Shown here: positions 41,766-51,116 of the stretch, piece by piece
How the letters are laid out: the number at the start of each line of letters is the position of its first letter
Numbering within the stretch: position 1 is the stretch's first letter
Origin: Caballeronia novacaledonica
GTDB taxonomy: Bacteria; Pseudomonadota; Gammaproteobacteria; Burkholderiales; Burkholderiaceae
Assembly: GCF_900258035.1 (NCBI RefSeq)
Contig: NZ_OGTP01000017.1
Coordinates: forward strand, 1 to 64,000
DNA length: 64,000 bases
Direction: 5' to 3'
Program-made: the position numbers and the translations under genes
Notes under the pieces: model-generated
Database searches by the model: none
Seen by the model: the letters and a program-made list of their open reading frames with translations, nothing else
What the model was told of the DNA's origin: nothing

Positions 41766-42545
41766 ATGCATACACCGATCATCCGACCGGACCTCGTCAT
41801 GTCGCACGAAGGCCCGTTCCTCGCCGCAGCCGAACTGACACAGAGCGAGCCGCGCGAGATGTCGCCGCACACTCACGCGCGCGGGCAGTTGATGGGCGCG
41901 TTGAGCGGACTGGTATCGATCGGCGTCGATGCGCATCGGTGGGTCGTGCCCGCGATTCATGCAATCTGGATCCCGCCGCATCGCGTGCATTCGGTGCGTT
42001 CGTACGGGCCGTTCTCGGGATGGAGCGTGTTCGTCGCCGAGGCGCGTTGCGCGACGCTGCCGGCGCAACCGCGCGCCATTCGCACGACGCCGCTTCTGCG
42101 CGAGGCCGTGCATCGCGCGGCGACGTGGCCGGGCGCGGCGCTCGATGCATCGCAGGCGCGCATCGCGGAAGTGATCGTCGACGAACTCGCCGCCGCGCCC
42201 GAAGAGCCGCTGCATCTGCAGCGCCCGCTCGATCCGGCGCTCGTGAAAATCACCGATGCGCTCGCGAACGATCTCTCCGACAACCGGCGCTTCGAGGAAT
42301 GGGCGGCATGGGCGGGCGTGTCGCCGCGCACGATGAGCCGCCGCTTCGTCGCGGATACCGGGCTCACGTTCGCGCAGTGGCGTCAGCAGGCGCGCATGCT
42401 GCGCGCGCTGGAGCGCGTGGCCGATGGCGTTCCCGTCACGACGATCGCGCTCGAACTCGGCTACGGCAACATCAGCGCGTTCATCGACGTGTTTCGCAAG
42501 ACCTTCGGCACGACGCCTGGCCGTTACATGGCGGCGCGCGACTGA
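41766..42545 (+). CDS. AraC family regulator with N-terminal cupin
   Basis: A 259-residue regulator. The cupin-like sensor domain is at about 30-120 (SPHTHARGQLMGALSGLVSI and IPPHRVHSVRSYG). The C-terminal AraC HTH shows RFEEWAAWAGVSPRTMSRRF and VTTIALELGYGNISAFIDVF ending RKTFGTTPGRYM. Divergent from the MDR oxidoreductase unit, a likely target. ATG 41766 is preferred to a start at 41652, which lies in the opposite gene. Confidence 0.9.
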   Translation: MHTPIIRPDLVMSHEGPFLAAAELTQSEPREMSPHTHARGQLMGALSGLVSIGVDAHRWVVPAIHAIWIPPHRVHSVRSYGPFSGWSVFVAEARCATLPAQPRAIRTTPLLREAVHRAATWPGAALDASQARIAEVIVDELAAAPEEPLHLQRPLDPALVKITDALANDLSDNRRFEEWAAWAGVSPRTMSRRFVADTGLTFAQWRQQARMLRALERVADGVPVTTIALELGYGNISAFIDVFRKTFGTTPGRYMAARD

Positions 42546-42590
42546 TCTTCGCATCGGAAGCCGCTATCCTTGAGGAAAACGGAGCGAGAC

Positions 42591-43754
42591 ATGAACGAGA
42601 CGAACTGGTATACCGAGCGCGGCTGTTCGCTCGACGAGTTTGCGAGCCTGCTGCAACGCGATGCCGCGCAAAGGCCCGCGTTCGCGTCGGATACGCAGCG
42701 CGGCGTTCCGCTCTACGACTGCCACGCGCTCGCCGACGTACTACGCGACACATCGAAGCTCATGGCGTTGCAGGCGGAATGGGCGACGGTGCTGCGCGAC
42801 GGCTCGGGCGTCTTCGTGTTGAAGCGCGCGTATGCCGACACCGGCCCGATCGACGAAGCCACCGTGATTTTCGAATCCATCATCGAGCAGGAGCGGGCGC
42901 GAGGCGCGAGCGCGGGCGATCACTTCGCGAAGGCGGGCGCGAACGATCGCATCTGGAATGCGCAGGAAAAGCTCTGTCTGCAAGCGCCGCGCGTGTTCGC
43001 GCGCTACTTCGCGAATCCGTTCATCGAATGCGCGGCGCAGGCGTGGCTCGGTCCGGGTTTCCAGATGACGTCGCAGGTCAATGTCGTGCGGCCGGGCGGC
43101 GACGCGCAACAGGCGCATCGCGACTATCACCTCGGCTTTCAGACCGCCGATGAAGTGCGGCGCTATCCGGCGCACGTCCACGCGATGTCGCCGTTTCTCA
43201 CGCTGCAAGGCGCGGTCGCGCACAGCGACATGCCCGTCGAAAGCGGTCCGACGAAGCTTCTGCCGTTCTCGCAACGCTATCGCGAAGGCTATCTCGCGTG
43301 GCGTCGCGCGGACTTCCGCGAGTACTTCGAAGCCCACTACGTTCAACTGCCGCTCGACAAAGGCGACGCGCTCTTCTTCAGCCCGGCGCTCTTTCACGCG
43401 GCGGGCGCGAACCGCACGCATGACGTGCAGCGCATGGCGAATCTTCTGCAGGTTTCATCGGCGTATGGCCGCGCGATGGAAACGCTCGATCGCGCGCGCA
43501 TGTGCGAAGCGATCTTTCCGGTGTTGCTCGATTACAAATCGGCGGGACGCATGAACGATGCCGAGTTGAATGCGGTCATCGCGTCGTGTGCGGAAGGCTA
43601 TGCGTTCCCGACGAATCTGGATCGCGATCCGCCCATCGGCGGTCTTGCGCCGAAGAGTCAGCAGGCGCTGCTTCGCCAGGCGCTCGATGAAGCCTGGCCC
43701 GTGAATGCGTTCGAACAGGCGCTGAAGGACAACGCATGGCGCCGAAGCACATAA
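42591..43754 (+). CDS. Phytanoyl-CoA dioxygenase-like Fe(II)/2-oxoglutarate enzyme
   Basis: A 387-residue protein. The facial triad is suggested by AHRDYH (HxD) at about 180 and the distal histidine in FFSPALFHAAGANRT, whose arginine would bind 2-oxoglutarate. The sequence GPTKLLPFSQRYREGYLAW between them is typical of PhyH-type enzymes. GGAG precedes ATG 42591. It lies 45 bp after the AraC gene in the same direction and is convergent with the GntR gene. Substrate unknown. Confidence 0.8.
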   Translation: MNETNWYTERGCSLDEFASLLQRDAAQRPAFASDTQRGVPLYDCHALADVLRDTSKLMALQAEWATVLRDGSGVFVLKRAYADTGPIDEATVIFESIIEQERARGASAGDHFAKAGANDRIWNAQEKLCLQAPRVFARYFANPFIECAAQAWLGPGFQMTSQVNVVRPGGDAQQAHRDYHLGFQTADEVRRYPAHVHAMSPFLTLQGAVAHSDMPVESGPTKLLPFSQRYREGYLAWRRADFREYFEAHYVQLPLDKGDALFFSPALFHAAGANRTHDVQRMANLLQVSSAYGRAMETLDRARMCEAIFPVLLDYKSAGRMNDAELNAVIASCAEGYAFPTNLDRDPPIGGLAPKSQQALLRQALDEAWPVNAFEQALKDNAWRRST

Positions 43755-43758
43755 CGCC

Positions 43759-44481
43759 TCATTCCTGATACACCGCCGACAACACGCTTTGCGCATCGGC
43801 GAGTGCATTGTCGAGTTGCACGAGACTCGCATGACGCGCGCCGAGCGGATCGCGATTCGAGATCGCGGTGAGAATCGCCTTGTGCCGCGGCAACGACAGC
43901 GCGTGCGTATCGGGATGGCGGCTCGTCAGCTTGATCGATTCCGACAGCGCCAGCGTCAGCATGTGTCCGATGTACATCAGCATGTCGTTGTGCGTCGCCG
44001 TCAAGATCGCGCGATGAAACTCCAGATCGGGCGCGAGCAATGCCTCGGGCGTGTCCGCGTGCGACATGCGCTCGAACGCATCGCGGATGCGCGCGACATC
44101 GTCTTCCGTCGCGTTCGATGCGGCGAGCGCGGCGGCGGCCGGCTCGACGATCCTGCGCACCACGAGCAGCGACTGAAAGAACTCGCCTTCATGCACGCTG
44201 TTGATGGTCCAGAAGAGCACATCGGGATCGAGCGTATGCCATTCGTCGCGCGGACGCACGACGCTGCCCAGACGCGGCTTCGAGAGCACGAGCCCTTTCG
44301 CGACCAGCACGCGAGTCGCTTCGCGCAGCACCGGCCGGCTCACACCATATGCTTCGCATAACTTGGCTTCGGCAGGCAGGCGATCGCCCGGCTGGAGCTT
44401 GCCGCTCACGATATCGATGCCGAGCTCCTGCACGATGCGCGCGTGCATGCTCTTGCGGGGCTGTGGATGGCGATAGTCCAT
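43759..44481 (-). CDS. GntR family regulator, FadR/FCD subgroup
   Basis: A 240-residue regulator, last gene of the sugar-importer cluster. The N-terminal GntR winged helix reads LPAEAKLCEAYGVSRPVLRE and ATRVLVAKGLVLSKPRLGSV; the C-terminal FCD domain has metal-binding-type Asp/His residues in APDLEFHRAI. It begins 7 bp after the permease gene, so it is probably in the same operon. It resembles regulators of galactonate/galactose catabolism and is inferred to control this operon. Confidence 0.9.
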   Translation of the reverse strand: MDYRHPQPRKSMHARIVQELGIDIVSGKLQPGDRLPAEAKLCEAYGVSRPVLREATRVLVAKGLVLSKPRLGSVVRPRDEWHTLDPDVLFWTINSVHEGEFFQSLLVVRRIVEPAAAALAASNATEDDVARIRDAFERMSHADTPEALLAPDLEFHRAILTATHNDMLMYIGHMLTLALSESIKLTSRHPDTHALSLPRHKAILTAISNRDPLGARHASLVQLDNALADAQSVLSAVYQE

Positions 44482-44488
44482 GTCTTCG

Positions 44489-45511
44489 TCAGCGCTTCGC
44501 CGCGCCGCGTTCGCCGAACGCGCGCTGCGACAGGCAGAACACGAGCAGCAACGCGCCGACGGCGATCTTCGTCCACCACGAACTGAGCGAGCCGTCGAAC
44601 GAGATCAGCGTCTGAATGATGCCGAGCAACAGCACGCCGAACAGCGTGCCGATCACGTAGCCGACACCGCCCGTCAGCAGCGTTCCGCCGATGACGACGG
44701 AAGCGATCGCATCGAGTTCGAGGCCCATTGCGTGCAGACCGTAACCCGACAGCATGTAGAACGTGAAGAGCACGCCGCCGAGCGCGGAGCAGAAGCCCGA
44801 CAGCGCATACGCGCCGATGGTCGCCGCGTTCACCGGCAAGCCCATCAGGAGCGCCGAATGCGGATTGCCGCCGACCGCGTAAATGGTGCGTCCGAACGGC
44901 GTGTAGTGCGCGACGAACACCGCAACGGCCAGCACGCAGAGCGCGATCACCGCGCCGAGCGACAGCGACGCGCCGCTCATGACGGGTATGCGAATCTGCG
45001 AAACGGCTGCGTACCACGGGTCCGTGATGCTGATCGAATCGATGCTGATGAGATAGCACAGCCCGCGCGCGAGGAACATTCCCGCGAGCGTGACGATGAA
45101 TGGTTGCAAACGAAAGCGCGCGATCAGCCAGCCCATCAGCGTGCCGAACGCGGTGCCCATTGCGAGCACGAGCGGAATCACCACGAGCGGATGCCAGCCC
45201 GCTTTCTCGACGAGCGCGGCGGAGACCATCGTCGTGAGCGCGATCACCGATCCCACCGAAAGATCGATGCCGCCCGACAGAATCACGAACGTCTCGCCCA
45301 CCGCGACGACGATCAGAAACGCATTGTCGATCAGCAGATTGAGAAAGACCTGCGGCGAGAAGAAGCCCGTGTACATCACCGAGCCGAGTACGGATACGGC
45401 GATGAAAAGCGACACCGTCGCGGCGAGCGGAAGATAGCGGCTGCGCGAAGTCTTGCGCGGCGGCGTATCTTCCTTGCGATGCTGCGTGAGCGTGGGCAGG
45501 CCGGAATTCAT
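44489..45511 (-). CDS. yjfF: Sugar ABC permease YjfF (galactofuranose type)
   Basis: A 340-residue inner-membrane permease of the RbsC/AraH superfamily, with eight to ten helices. ETFVILSGGIDLSVGSVIAL is the family motif near residue 75, and AVGGNPHSALLMGLPV is the permease loop. ATG 45511 overlaps the upstream permease stop by four bases. A much longer in-frame open stretch to 46438 is a shadow of that permease. Together with YtfT it forms the heterodimeric channel of the galactofuranose importer. Confidence 0.88.
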   Translation of the reverse strand: MNSGLPTLTQHRKEDTPPRKTSRSRYLPLAATVSLFIAVSVLGSVMYTGFFSPQVFLNLLIDNAFLIVVAVGETFVILSGGIDLSVGSVIALTTMVSAALVEKAGWHPLVVIPLVLAMGTAFGTLMGWLIARFRLQPFIVTLAGMFLARGLCYLISIDSISITDPWYAAVSQIRIPVMSGASLSLGAVIALCVLAVAVFVAHYTPFGRTIYAVGGNPHSALLMGLPVNAATIGAYALSGFCSALGGVLFTFYMLSGYGLHAMGLELDAIASVVIGGTLLTGGVGYVIGTLFGVLLLGIIQTLISFDGSLSSWWTKIAVGALLLVFCLSQRAFGERGAAKR

Positions 45512-46566
45512 CGGCGCACCTCGCGGTCGGAAAGAGCGGGGCGGCGCGCGAACTTCACGACCGTCGCGCGGAATTCGCCCGACTGCAGCATCATCACCAC
45601 GAACACGACGATCGCCTTCACGACGAGATTCACCTCCGGCGGCACGCCGAGCGAATAGATCAGATACGTGAGCGTCTGAATGATGAGCGCGCCGATCACG
45701 CTGCCCGCGAGCGTGAAGCGCCCGCCCGTCAACGCGGTGCCGCCGAGCGTCACGGCGAGGATCGCATCGAGTTCGAGCAAGAGGCCCGCGTTGTTGCCGT
45801 CGGCGCTTTTCACGTTCGAGCTGATGAGAATGCCCGCGACGCCCGCGCACAATCCGCTGAACGCATACGCGCCGAGCGTGAGCCGGCGCGCCTGCACGCC
45901 GGCCACGCGCGCGGCGGTCGGATTGATGCCGATCGCTTGCAGGAACAAGCCGAGCGCCGTGCGCGTGATCGCGAGATAGAGCAGCACGAACACGAGCGCG
46001 ACGATCAATATCGACACCGGCACGCCGAGCAGATAACCGCCGCCGAAGAAGAAGTAGGGCGAGTAGTAGATCGTGATGATCTGGCCGCTCGTGATGAGCT
46101 GCGCGATGCCGCGTCCCGCGACCATGAGAATGAGCGTCGCGATGATCGGCTGCATGCCCGCGCGCGCGACGAGCAGGCCGTTCCACAGCCCGCACAACAA
46201 GGCGACGCCGAGCGCGAGCACGATCACGACGGGCAACGGAAAGCGCGTGACGTTGCCTGCGATCGATCCGCCGATCGCCCATGCGGCGACCGCGCCCGCG
46301 ATGGCGACGACCGCGCCCACGGAGATATCGATGCCGCGCGTCGCGATCACGATGGTCATGCCGAGCGCGACGACCGCGAGCGGCGCGGCGCGATTGAGGA
46401 TATCGACGAGGCTGCCGTAAAGATGATGATCGCGCCATTCGACATGCAGGAAGCCCGGATTGAACGCGGCGTTCAGCGCGAGCAGCAGCACGAGTGTGAC
46501 GATCGGCCAGCCAAGCCGATGTTCCATCGCCGAGCGCAGCATTCCACGCCGTACGGTGTCATCCAT
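45508..46566 (-). CDS. ytfT: Sugar ABC permease YtfT (galactofuranose type)
   Basis: A 352-residue permease paralogous to the next gene. VVALGMTIVIATRGIDISVG and AVVAIAGAVAAW mark the conserved helix, and AIGINPTAARVAGVQARRLT the cytosolic loop. Its first bases overlap the end of the ATPase gene by eight, showing tight coupling. It works with YjfF as the second channel half. Confidence 0.88.
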   Translation of the reverse strand: MDDTVRRGMLRSAMEHRLGWPIVTLVLLLALNAAFNPGFLHVEWRDHHLYGSLVDILNRAAPLAVVALGMTIVIATRGIDISVGAVVAIAGAVAAWAIGGSIAGNVTRFPLPVVIVLALGVALLCGLWNGLLVARAGMQPIIATLILMVAGRGIAQLITSGQIITIYYSPYFFFGGGYLLGVPVSILIVALVFVLLYLAITRTALGLFLQAIGINPTAARVAGVQARRLTLGAYAFSGLCAGVAGILISSNVKSADGNNAGLLLELDAILAVTLGGTALTGGRFTLAGSVIGALIIQTLTYLIYSLGVPPEVNLVVKAIVVFVVMMLQSGEFRATVVKFARRPALSDREVRR

Positions 46567-48079
46567 GTTCGGCTCCAATCCTTTCGCACACCGTATCTTC
46601 ACTCGTTCCCGCCGGAAGTTCGCCGACCTTGCGACGGTCGCGCAGCACGACGATGCGATTCGCAATGCGCACGACCTCCGCGATCTCCGACGAGATGAAG
46701 AGCACCGCCATGCCCGTCGATGCGAGGCGCAGTATCTCGTCCATGATTTCCTGCTTCGCCGCGACGTCGATGCCGCGTGTGGGCTCGTCGAGGATCAGGA
46801 GGCGCGGCTCGGTCGCGAGCCATCGGGCGATGAGCGCTTTTTGCTGATTGCCGCCGGAAAGCAGGCCGATCGGCATGTCGAGCGTCGCGGCCTTGATGCC
46901 GAGCGCGCGCACGAACCGTTCGGCGAGCGCGTTCTGCTCCGCGCGCGTGAGGCAGCGCCGCGCGCCCATGCGCGCCTGCAACGCGAGTGCGATGTTCTCG
47001 CGCAGCGACAACTCCGCGACGATGCCATCCGCCTTGCGCTCTTCCGGACAGAACGCAATGCCGTGACGGATCGCCTGCGCGGGCGTCGCGAACGAAACCG
47101 GCGCGCCATCGATGCGCAGTTCGCCTTCGTCGGGCTTCTCCAGACCGAAGAGCAGTTTCGCAAGCTCGGTGCGCCCCGAGCCGAGCAAGCCCGCGACGCC
47201 GATCACTTCGCCCGCGCGTATGCGCAGATCGAGCGGCTGCAATTGTCCTTTCTGACCGAGTTGCGCGGCGTCGAGCAGCGCCGCTTCGTTCGTGTCCGCT
47301 TCGACATCGTCGGGCGGCGCCTGACGCGCTTGCGCGGCGGCAAGCTCGCGTCCGAGCATCGCGGCGATGAGCGCCTGTGTGCCGAGCTCGCTCGCACGCC
47401 ATTCGCCGACGCGCCGGCTGTTGCGCAACACCGTGATGCGATCCGAAATCGCGTAGACCTGATTCAGAAAGTGCGTGACGAAGAGAATCGCGAGACCTTG
47501 TTCACGCAGGCGGCGCAGCACGTCGAAGAGACGGCGCACTTCGTCGTCGTCGAGGCTGGAGGTCGGCTCGTCGAGAATCAGCACTTTCGACGACAGCTTC
47601 AGCGCCCGCGCGATCGCGACCATCTGCTGCACGGCGACCGAATAGCTCGTCAGCACGCGCGTCACGTCGATATCCAGGCCGATGCGCGCGAGCAGTTCGC
47701 GCGCCTGCCGGTTCGTCGCGTCCCAGTCGATGCGATAGCCGTGCAGCGCGCCGCGTCGCGGAAAGTAGCCGGCGAAGATATTCTCCGCCACCGACAGGTT
47801 CGGGCAGAGATTCACTTCCTGATAGACCGTGCTGATGCCGAGCTTCTGCGCGCCGAGCGGCGACTCGGGGCGAATCGCGCGGCCGTCGAGCAGAATCTCG
47901 CCGGCGTCGAGACTGACGACACCGGTGAGCACCTTGATGAGCGTCGACTTGCCCGCGCCGTTCTGTCCCATCAGCGCGTGAACCTCGCCCGGATAGAGGG
48001 TGAGATTCACGTCCTGCAACGCATGCACGCCGGCGAAGCGCTTGTCGATGCCGCGCAACTCCAATACGGGCGAAGTCAT
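46559..48079 (-). CDS. ytfR: Sugar ABC ATPase YtfR, two ATP-binding domains
   Basis: A 506-residue tandem ATPase. The first domain has Walker A GQNGAGKST and Walker B VLILDEPTSSLD; the second has a degenerate P-loop (GLLGSGRTEL), signature LSGGNQQK and Walker B LILDEPTRGID. This pattern of one canonical and one degenerate site is normal for RbsA/MglA-type proteins. It lies 6 bp after the binding-protein gene. It energises the YtfT/YjfF channel. Confidence 0.92.
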   Translation of the reverse strand: MTSPVLELRGIDKRFAGVHALQDVNLTLYPGEVHALMGQNGAGKSTLIKVLTGVVSLDAGEILLDGRAIRPESPLGAQKLGISTVYQEVNLCPNLSVAENIFAGYFPRRGALHGYRIDWDATNRQARELLARIGLDIDVTRVLTSYSVAVQQMVAIARALKLSSKVLILDEPTSSLDDDEVRRLFDVLRRLREQGLAILFVTHFLNQVYAISDRITVLRNSRRVGEWRASELGTQALIAAMLGRELAAAQARQAPPDDVEADTNEAALLDAAQLGQKGQLQPLDLRIRAGEVIGVAGLLGSGRTELAKLLFGLEKPDEGELRIDGAPVSFATPAQAIRHGIAFCPEERKADGIVAELSLRENIALALQARMGARRCLTRAEQNALAERFVRALGIKAATLDMPIGLLSGGNQQKALIARWLATEPRLLILDEPTRGIDVAAKQEIMDEILRLASTGMAVLFISSEIAEVVRIANRIVVLRDRRKVGELPAGTSEDTVCERIGAEHG

Positions 48080-48085
48080 CGGCGA

Positions 48086-49045
48086 TCAGTATTTTCTGTT
48101 CGGGAATTCCTTCGCCGCAACCTCCATCGGGAAGATGCTTTCCTGCGTCACGATGCGCTTGGGCACCGACTTGCCCGCCTTGATGTCCTTCACGACCGAC
48201 ATCAATTGCGGCCCGAGCAGCGGACTGCACTCGACGGACACGTTGAGCTTGCCCGCCATCATCGCTTCGAACGCGCCCTTCACGCCATCCACGGAAATGA
48301 TGACGATGTCCTGGCCCGGCTTCATGCCCGCTTCCTCGATGGCCTGAATCGCGCCGATCGCCATGTCGTCGTTGTGCGCATAGAGCACGTTGATGTTCTT
48401 GCCCTCGGCCTTGAGAAACGCCTCCATCACTTCCTTGCCCTTCGCGCGGGTGAAGTCGCCCGTCTGCGAGCGGATGATCTTGAACCTCGGGTCGCCCTTG
48501 ATGATCTCCTCGAAGCCCTTCTTGCGATCGATCGCGGGCGCCGAGCCGACCGTGCCCTGCAATTCGACGATATTGATCGGTCCCGGCTTGCCTTTCTCTT
48601 TCTCCAGAAGCCAGCGGCCCGCCTTGCGGCCTTCCTCGGTGAAGTCGGAGCCGATGAACGTCACATAGAGCGTGTCGTCCTTGCTGCTGATCGCGCGATC
48701 GGTGAGCACGACGGGAATCTTCGCGTTCTTCGCTTCGACGAGCACCGTCTCCCAGCCGGTTTCGACGACCGGCGAGAACGCGATCACATCGACCTTCTGC
48801 GCGATATACGAGCGAATCGCCTTGATCTGATTTTCCTGCTTCTGCTGGGCGTCGGAGAATTTCAGGTCGATGCCGGCCTCTTTCGCGCTCGACTTGATCG
48901 ATTCGGTATTCGCGGTGCGCCATTCGCTTTCGGCGCCCACCTGCGCGAAGCCGAGCACGATGGGTTTCTGCGCGAAGGCGGGCAGCGGGAGCATGGCGCT
49001 CAAAGGCGCGGCGGCCAGCGCGACTAACACGGTGCGGCGTTTCAT
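48086..49045 (-). CDS. ytfQ: Galactofuranose-type periplasmic binding protein YtfQ
   Basis: A 319-residue type I periplasmic binding protein. Signal peptide of about 25 residues (MKRRTVLVALAAAPLSAMLP). The mature start IVLGFAQVGAESEWRTANTE and DAQQKQENQIKAIRSYIAQK closely follow E. coli YtfQ, which binds galactofuranose and galactopyranose. ATG 49045 has GGAGG upstream. First gene of the ytfQ-ytfR-ytfT-yjfF-GntR unit. The exact sugar remains inferred. Confidence 0.9.
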   Translation of the reverse strand: MKRRTVLVALAAAPLSAMLPLPAFAQKPIVLGFAQVGAESEWRTANTESIKSSAKEAGIDLKFSDAQQKQENQIKAIRSYIAQKVDVIAFSPVVETGWETVLVEAKNAKIPVVLTDRAISSKDDTLYVTFIGSDFTEEGRKAGRWLLEKEKGKPGPINIVELQGTVGSAPAIDRKKGFEEIIKGDPRFKIIRSQTGDFTRAKGKEVMEAFLKAEGKNINVLYAHNDDMAIGAIQAIEEAGMKPGQDIVIISVDGVKGAFEAMMAGKLNVSVECSPLLGPQLMSVVKDIKAGKSVPKRIVTQESIFPMEVAAKEFPNRKY

Positions 49046-49449
49046 GTCAGTGGTTCCTCCATCCATTGGCTATTTATCCGACTTTGTTCGAATGATTCTG
49101 GAATAACCTGTTAATTCGTTGTTCTATTGATCTCGTTGCCATTCCGGTATTTGGGTTTTTACTCCTTCGATGCAACGGCGCCGAGATAGATTGACTATAT
49201 GAAGGTATCGGGCCACTTTTTATTCGTGTTAACCCGCTTTTACTGCGGAAACAGTCATACCATCTCGCGGCTTCATCGCGCCGCAGCATGCGTTTTAACG
49301 AGGCGGGAAGAACTGGTAATCGCGGCGTAACGGCTCGTAAGCACTCGCGAAAAGCGTGTTTTTCTCGCCTGATCGTCACATCGCGCGCTCACGGAAGATT
49401 GCCCACGTTGCAACCCGCAACGATCTTCCATCCTCAAGGAGCGCGCAGC
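49046..49449. other. Promoter region of the sugar importer operon
   Basis: About 400 bp, AT-rich between 49070 and 49260. It should carry the minus-strand promoter of ytfQ and the plus-strand promoter of the small genes that follow. I could not pick out a clear GntR operator. No gene or RNA is evident. Confidence 0.4.
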
Positions 49450-49617
49450 ATGAACGTCACCGGACCGAGCACTCAACATACGACGCAAGCGGCGTCGCAC
49501 ACGCTGCCCATCAAGCGCAGCACCGACACCCCCGCGCTGGAAACCGTCACCCCGAACGAGAAGCCGGCGCCGGGCAATCCGGCGCATCTCGGCAATCACG
49601 TCGACACGACCGCGTGA
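49450..49617 (+). CDS. Small hypothetical protein
   Basis: A 55-residue protein, MNVTGPSTQHTTQAASHTLP onward, rich in Thr, Pro and Asn, probably disordered. AAGGAG lies 9 nt before ATG 49450, which is why a short gene is called rather than the longer frame to 49288. The next gene starts four bases after its stop. Function unknown. Confidence 0.6.
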   Translation: MNVTGPSTQHTTQAASHTLPIKRSTDTPALETVTPNEKPAPGNPAHLGNHVDTTA

Positions 49618-49620
49618 ATC

Positions 49621-49803
49621 ATGGCGACGTCCTTTCGTCTCGTGCTCGCGTGCGCCGCGCTCGCGGCTTGTCCTGTCATGCTCGACGGCTGCGCGCTCGC
49701 CGCGTTGCCGTGCCGCGTGACATCGGCCGCGCTGAAGATCGTGCCGGTCGTGGGTCATGCCGCGTCCACGCCCTTCGATGCCTGCGCCACCGCCATTGAC
49801 TGA
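49621..49803 (+). CDS. Small lipoprotein-like protein (DUF6726-like)
   Basis: A 60-residue exported protein. A hydrophobic signal region (LVLACAALAACPVMLDGC) leads to GCALAALPCRVTSAALKIVP and VVGHAASTPFDACATAID, a pattern recalled for the DUF6726 family in Burkholderiaceae. The cysteine in MLDGC may be lipidated. Tightly packed between two other small exported proteins. Confidence 0.7.
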   Translation: MATSFRLVLACAALAACPVMLDGCALAALPCRVTSAALKIVPVVGHAASTPFDACATAID

Positions 49804-49804
49804 C

Positions 49805-50425
49805 ATGAAGCGAACGTTCCTTGGTTGCGCCTTTCTTGCCTGCATGGCGATGCCCGCATTCGCCGCGGCGCAAAAGCCATTCGATTTTCGCGGCTTGCGG
49901 CTCGGCATTTCGCTCGATGCATTCCGCCACGAAGAGCCCGCGCGCGCGACGCCGCCCGGCAGCGTCGCCGTATGCGACACGGATCTCGAAGCGGCCTCGC
50001 TCGGCATGGTGCTGCGCGATGCGCACAGCCTGTCGATCGCGTGCAAATGGGCGCATCGCACGCCAAGCGGATGGAGCGAGTCGCTCGCGGTCGTCGACGG
50101 CGCGCCCGCACGCGATCACGTGCTGCGCTTCATGGCGATGCCCGGCGATGCGTCGCCGCGGCTGTATCGCATGTCGTTCGTGATCGACGCCCGCGTGGCC
50201 GACGACTTCGCGCAAGCGCTGTCGTCGAAATTCGGCGGCAGTCGCGTCGAGCGCGCGAACGGTTATCAGACGCGGACATGGGAGAACGCGACGAGCTCGG
50301 TCACGCTGGAGGCGAACGGCGCGGCGGCGTCGGCGCGGGTGATTTATCGGCTGAAGGCCTACGAAGCGTGGCTGCGCGACACCACCGGCAGATGGCGTCT
50401 CGCCGCCGTGCACGACGCGCCCTGA
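49805..50425 (+). CDS. Exported hypothetical protein
   Basis: A 206-residue protein with a signal peptide (MKRTFLGCAFLACMAMPAFA, cleavage near AAA-QK). The mature part begins PFDFRGLRLGISLDAFRHEE, reminiscent of small periplasmic proteins with a weak substrate-binding-like motif, but I do not recognise the family. ATG 49805 overlaps the last bases of the preceding gene region by position, one base after its stop. Likely co-transcribed with the FlgH gene 20 bp downstream. Confidence 0.72.
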   Translation: MKRTFLGCAFLACMAMPAFAAAQKPFDFRGLRLGISLDAFRHEEPARATPPGSVAVCDTDLEAASLGMVLRDAHSLSIACKWAHRTPSGWSESLAVVDGAPARDHVLRFMAMPGDASPRLYRMSFVIDARVADDFAQALSSKFGGSRVERANGYQTRTWENATSSVTLEANGAAASARVIYRLKAYEAWLRDTTGRWRLAAVHDAP

Positions 50426-50445
50426 ATCAAAGGAGAGGATTGTTC

Positions 50446-51114
50446 ATGAAACGCGCGTCACTGACATGCGGGGCGTTCGGGTTCGCGCTCGCCGCGTGCT
50501 CGTCGTCCGGATCGCATTCGATCGTCGAGATGCCGACCTATGCGCCGGCCGTCGCGCAGCCCGTCAACGTCAACACGCTGGGCGCGATCTATCAGGCGGG
50601 CAGCTCGGTCTCGCTCTATGAAACCTCGCGCGCGCAGAAGGTCGGCGACGTGCTGACGATCCGGCTCGCGGAGTCGTATCAAGGCAGCAACACCGCCGAC
50701 GCCAGCGCGAGCCGTGCGAGCAGCATCAGCGCCGAGGCCGCGGACAAGTCGAGCGGGGCGGCGGCGCGGCTTGCGCGCCTCTTCAACGTCGGCTCGGCGG
50801 ATACGTCGTTCAAGGGCAACGGCAGCACCAGCAATCTTTCCGCGATGAGCGGCACGCTCGCGGTGTCGGTCATCGGCACCTTGCCGGGCGGCAATCTCGT
50901 GGTCGCGGGCGACAAGATCATCGCGATGAGCGCCAATCAGGACCGCCTGCGCTTCTCGGGCATCGTCAATCCGAAGGATATCGAGGCGGGCAATTACGTC
51001 GCGTCGAACAAGGTGGCGAACGCGCGCATCGAACAGGCGGGCTTTGGCATGCTCGCCGATTCGACGACGATGGGCTGGCTGCAACGTCTCTTCATGAGCG
51101 TGCTGACCTTTTGA
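50446..51114 (+). CDS. flgH: FlgH-like flagellar L-ring lipoprotein, orphan
   Basis: A 222-residue outer-membrane lipoprotein. The lipobox is LAACSSSG. The core GSSVSLYETSRAQKVGDVLT then IRLAESYQGSNTADAS, and the C-terminal VSVIGTLPGGNLVVAGDK, IVNPKDIEAGNYVASNKVAN follow FlgH. Normally FlgH is encoded with flgG and flgI; none is here. It may be a second FlgH or serve a non-flagellar role. AGGAGAGG lies upstream of ATG 50446. It is convergent with a response-regulator gene two bases away. Confidence 0.85.
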   Translation: MKRASLTCGAFGFALAACSSSGSHSIVEMPTYAPAVAQPVNVNTLGAIYQAGSSVSLYETSRAQKVGDVLTIRLAESYQGSNTADASASRASSISAEAADKSSGAAARLARLFNVGSADTSFKGNGSTSNLSAMSGTLAVSVIGTLPGGNLVVAGDKIIAMSANQDRLRFSGIVNPKDIEAGNYVASNKVANARIEQAGFGMLADSTTMGWLQRLFMSVLTF

Positions 51115-51116
51115 AC

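Noticed and set aside
44489..46438. A 649-codon permease fusion
   Set aside because: The first 300 codons are an Arg-rich shadow of ytfT in another frame; the real yjfF begins at 45511.
47502..48923. Minus-strand 473-codon frame overlapping ytfR and ytfQ
   Set aside because: It is an alternate frame of two well-recognised genes with a low-complexity translation.
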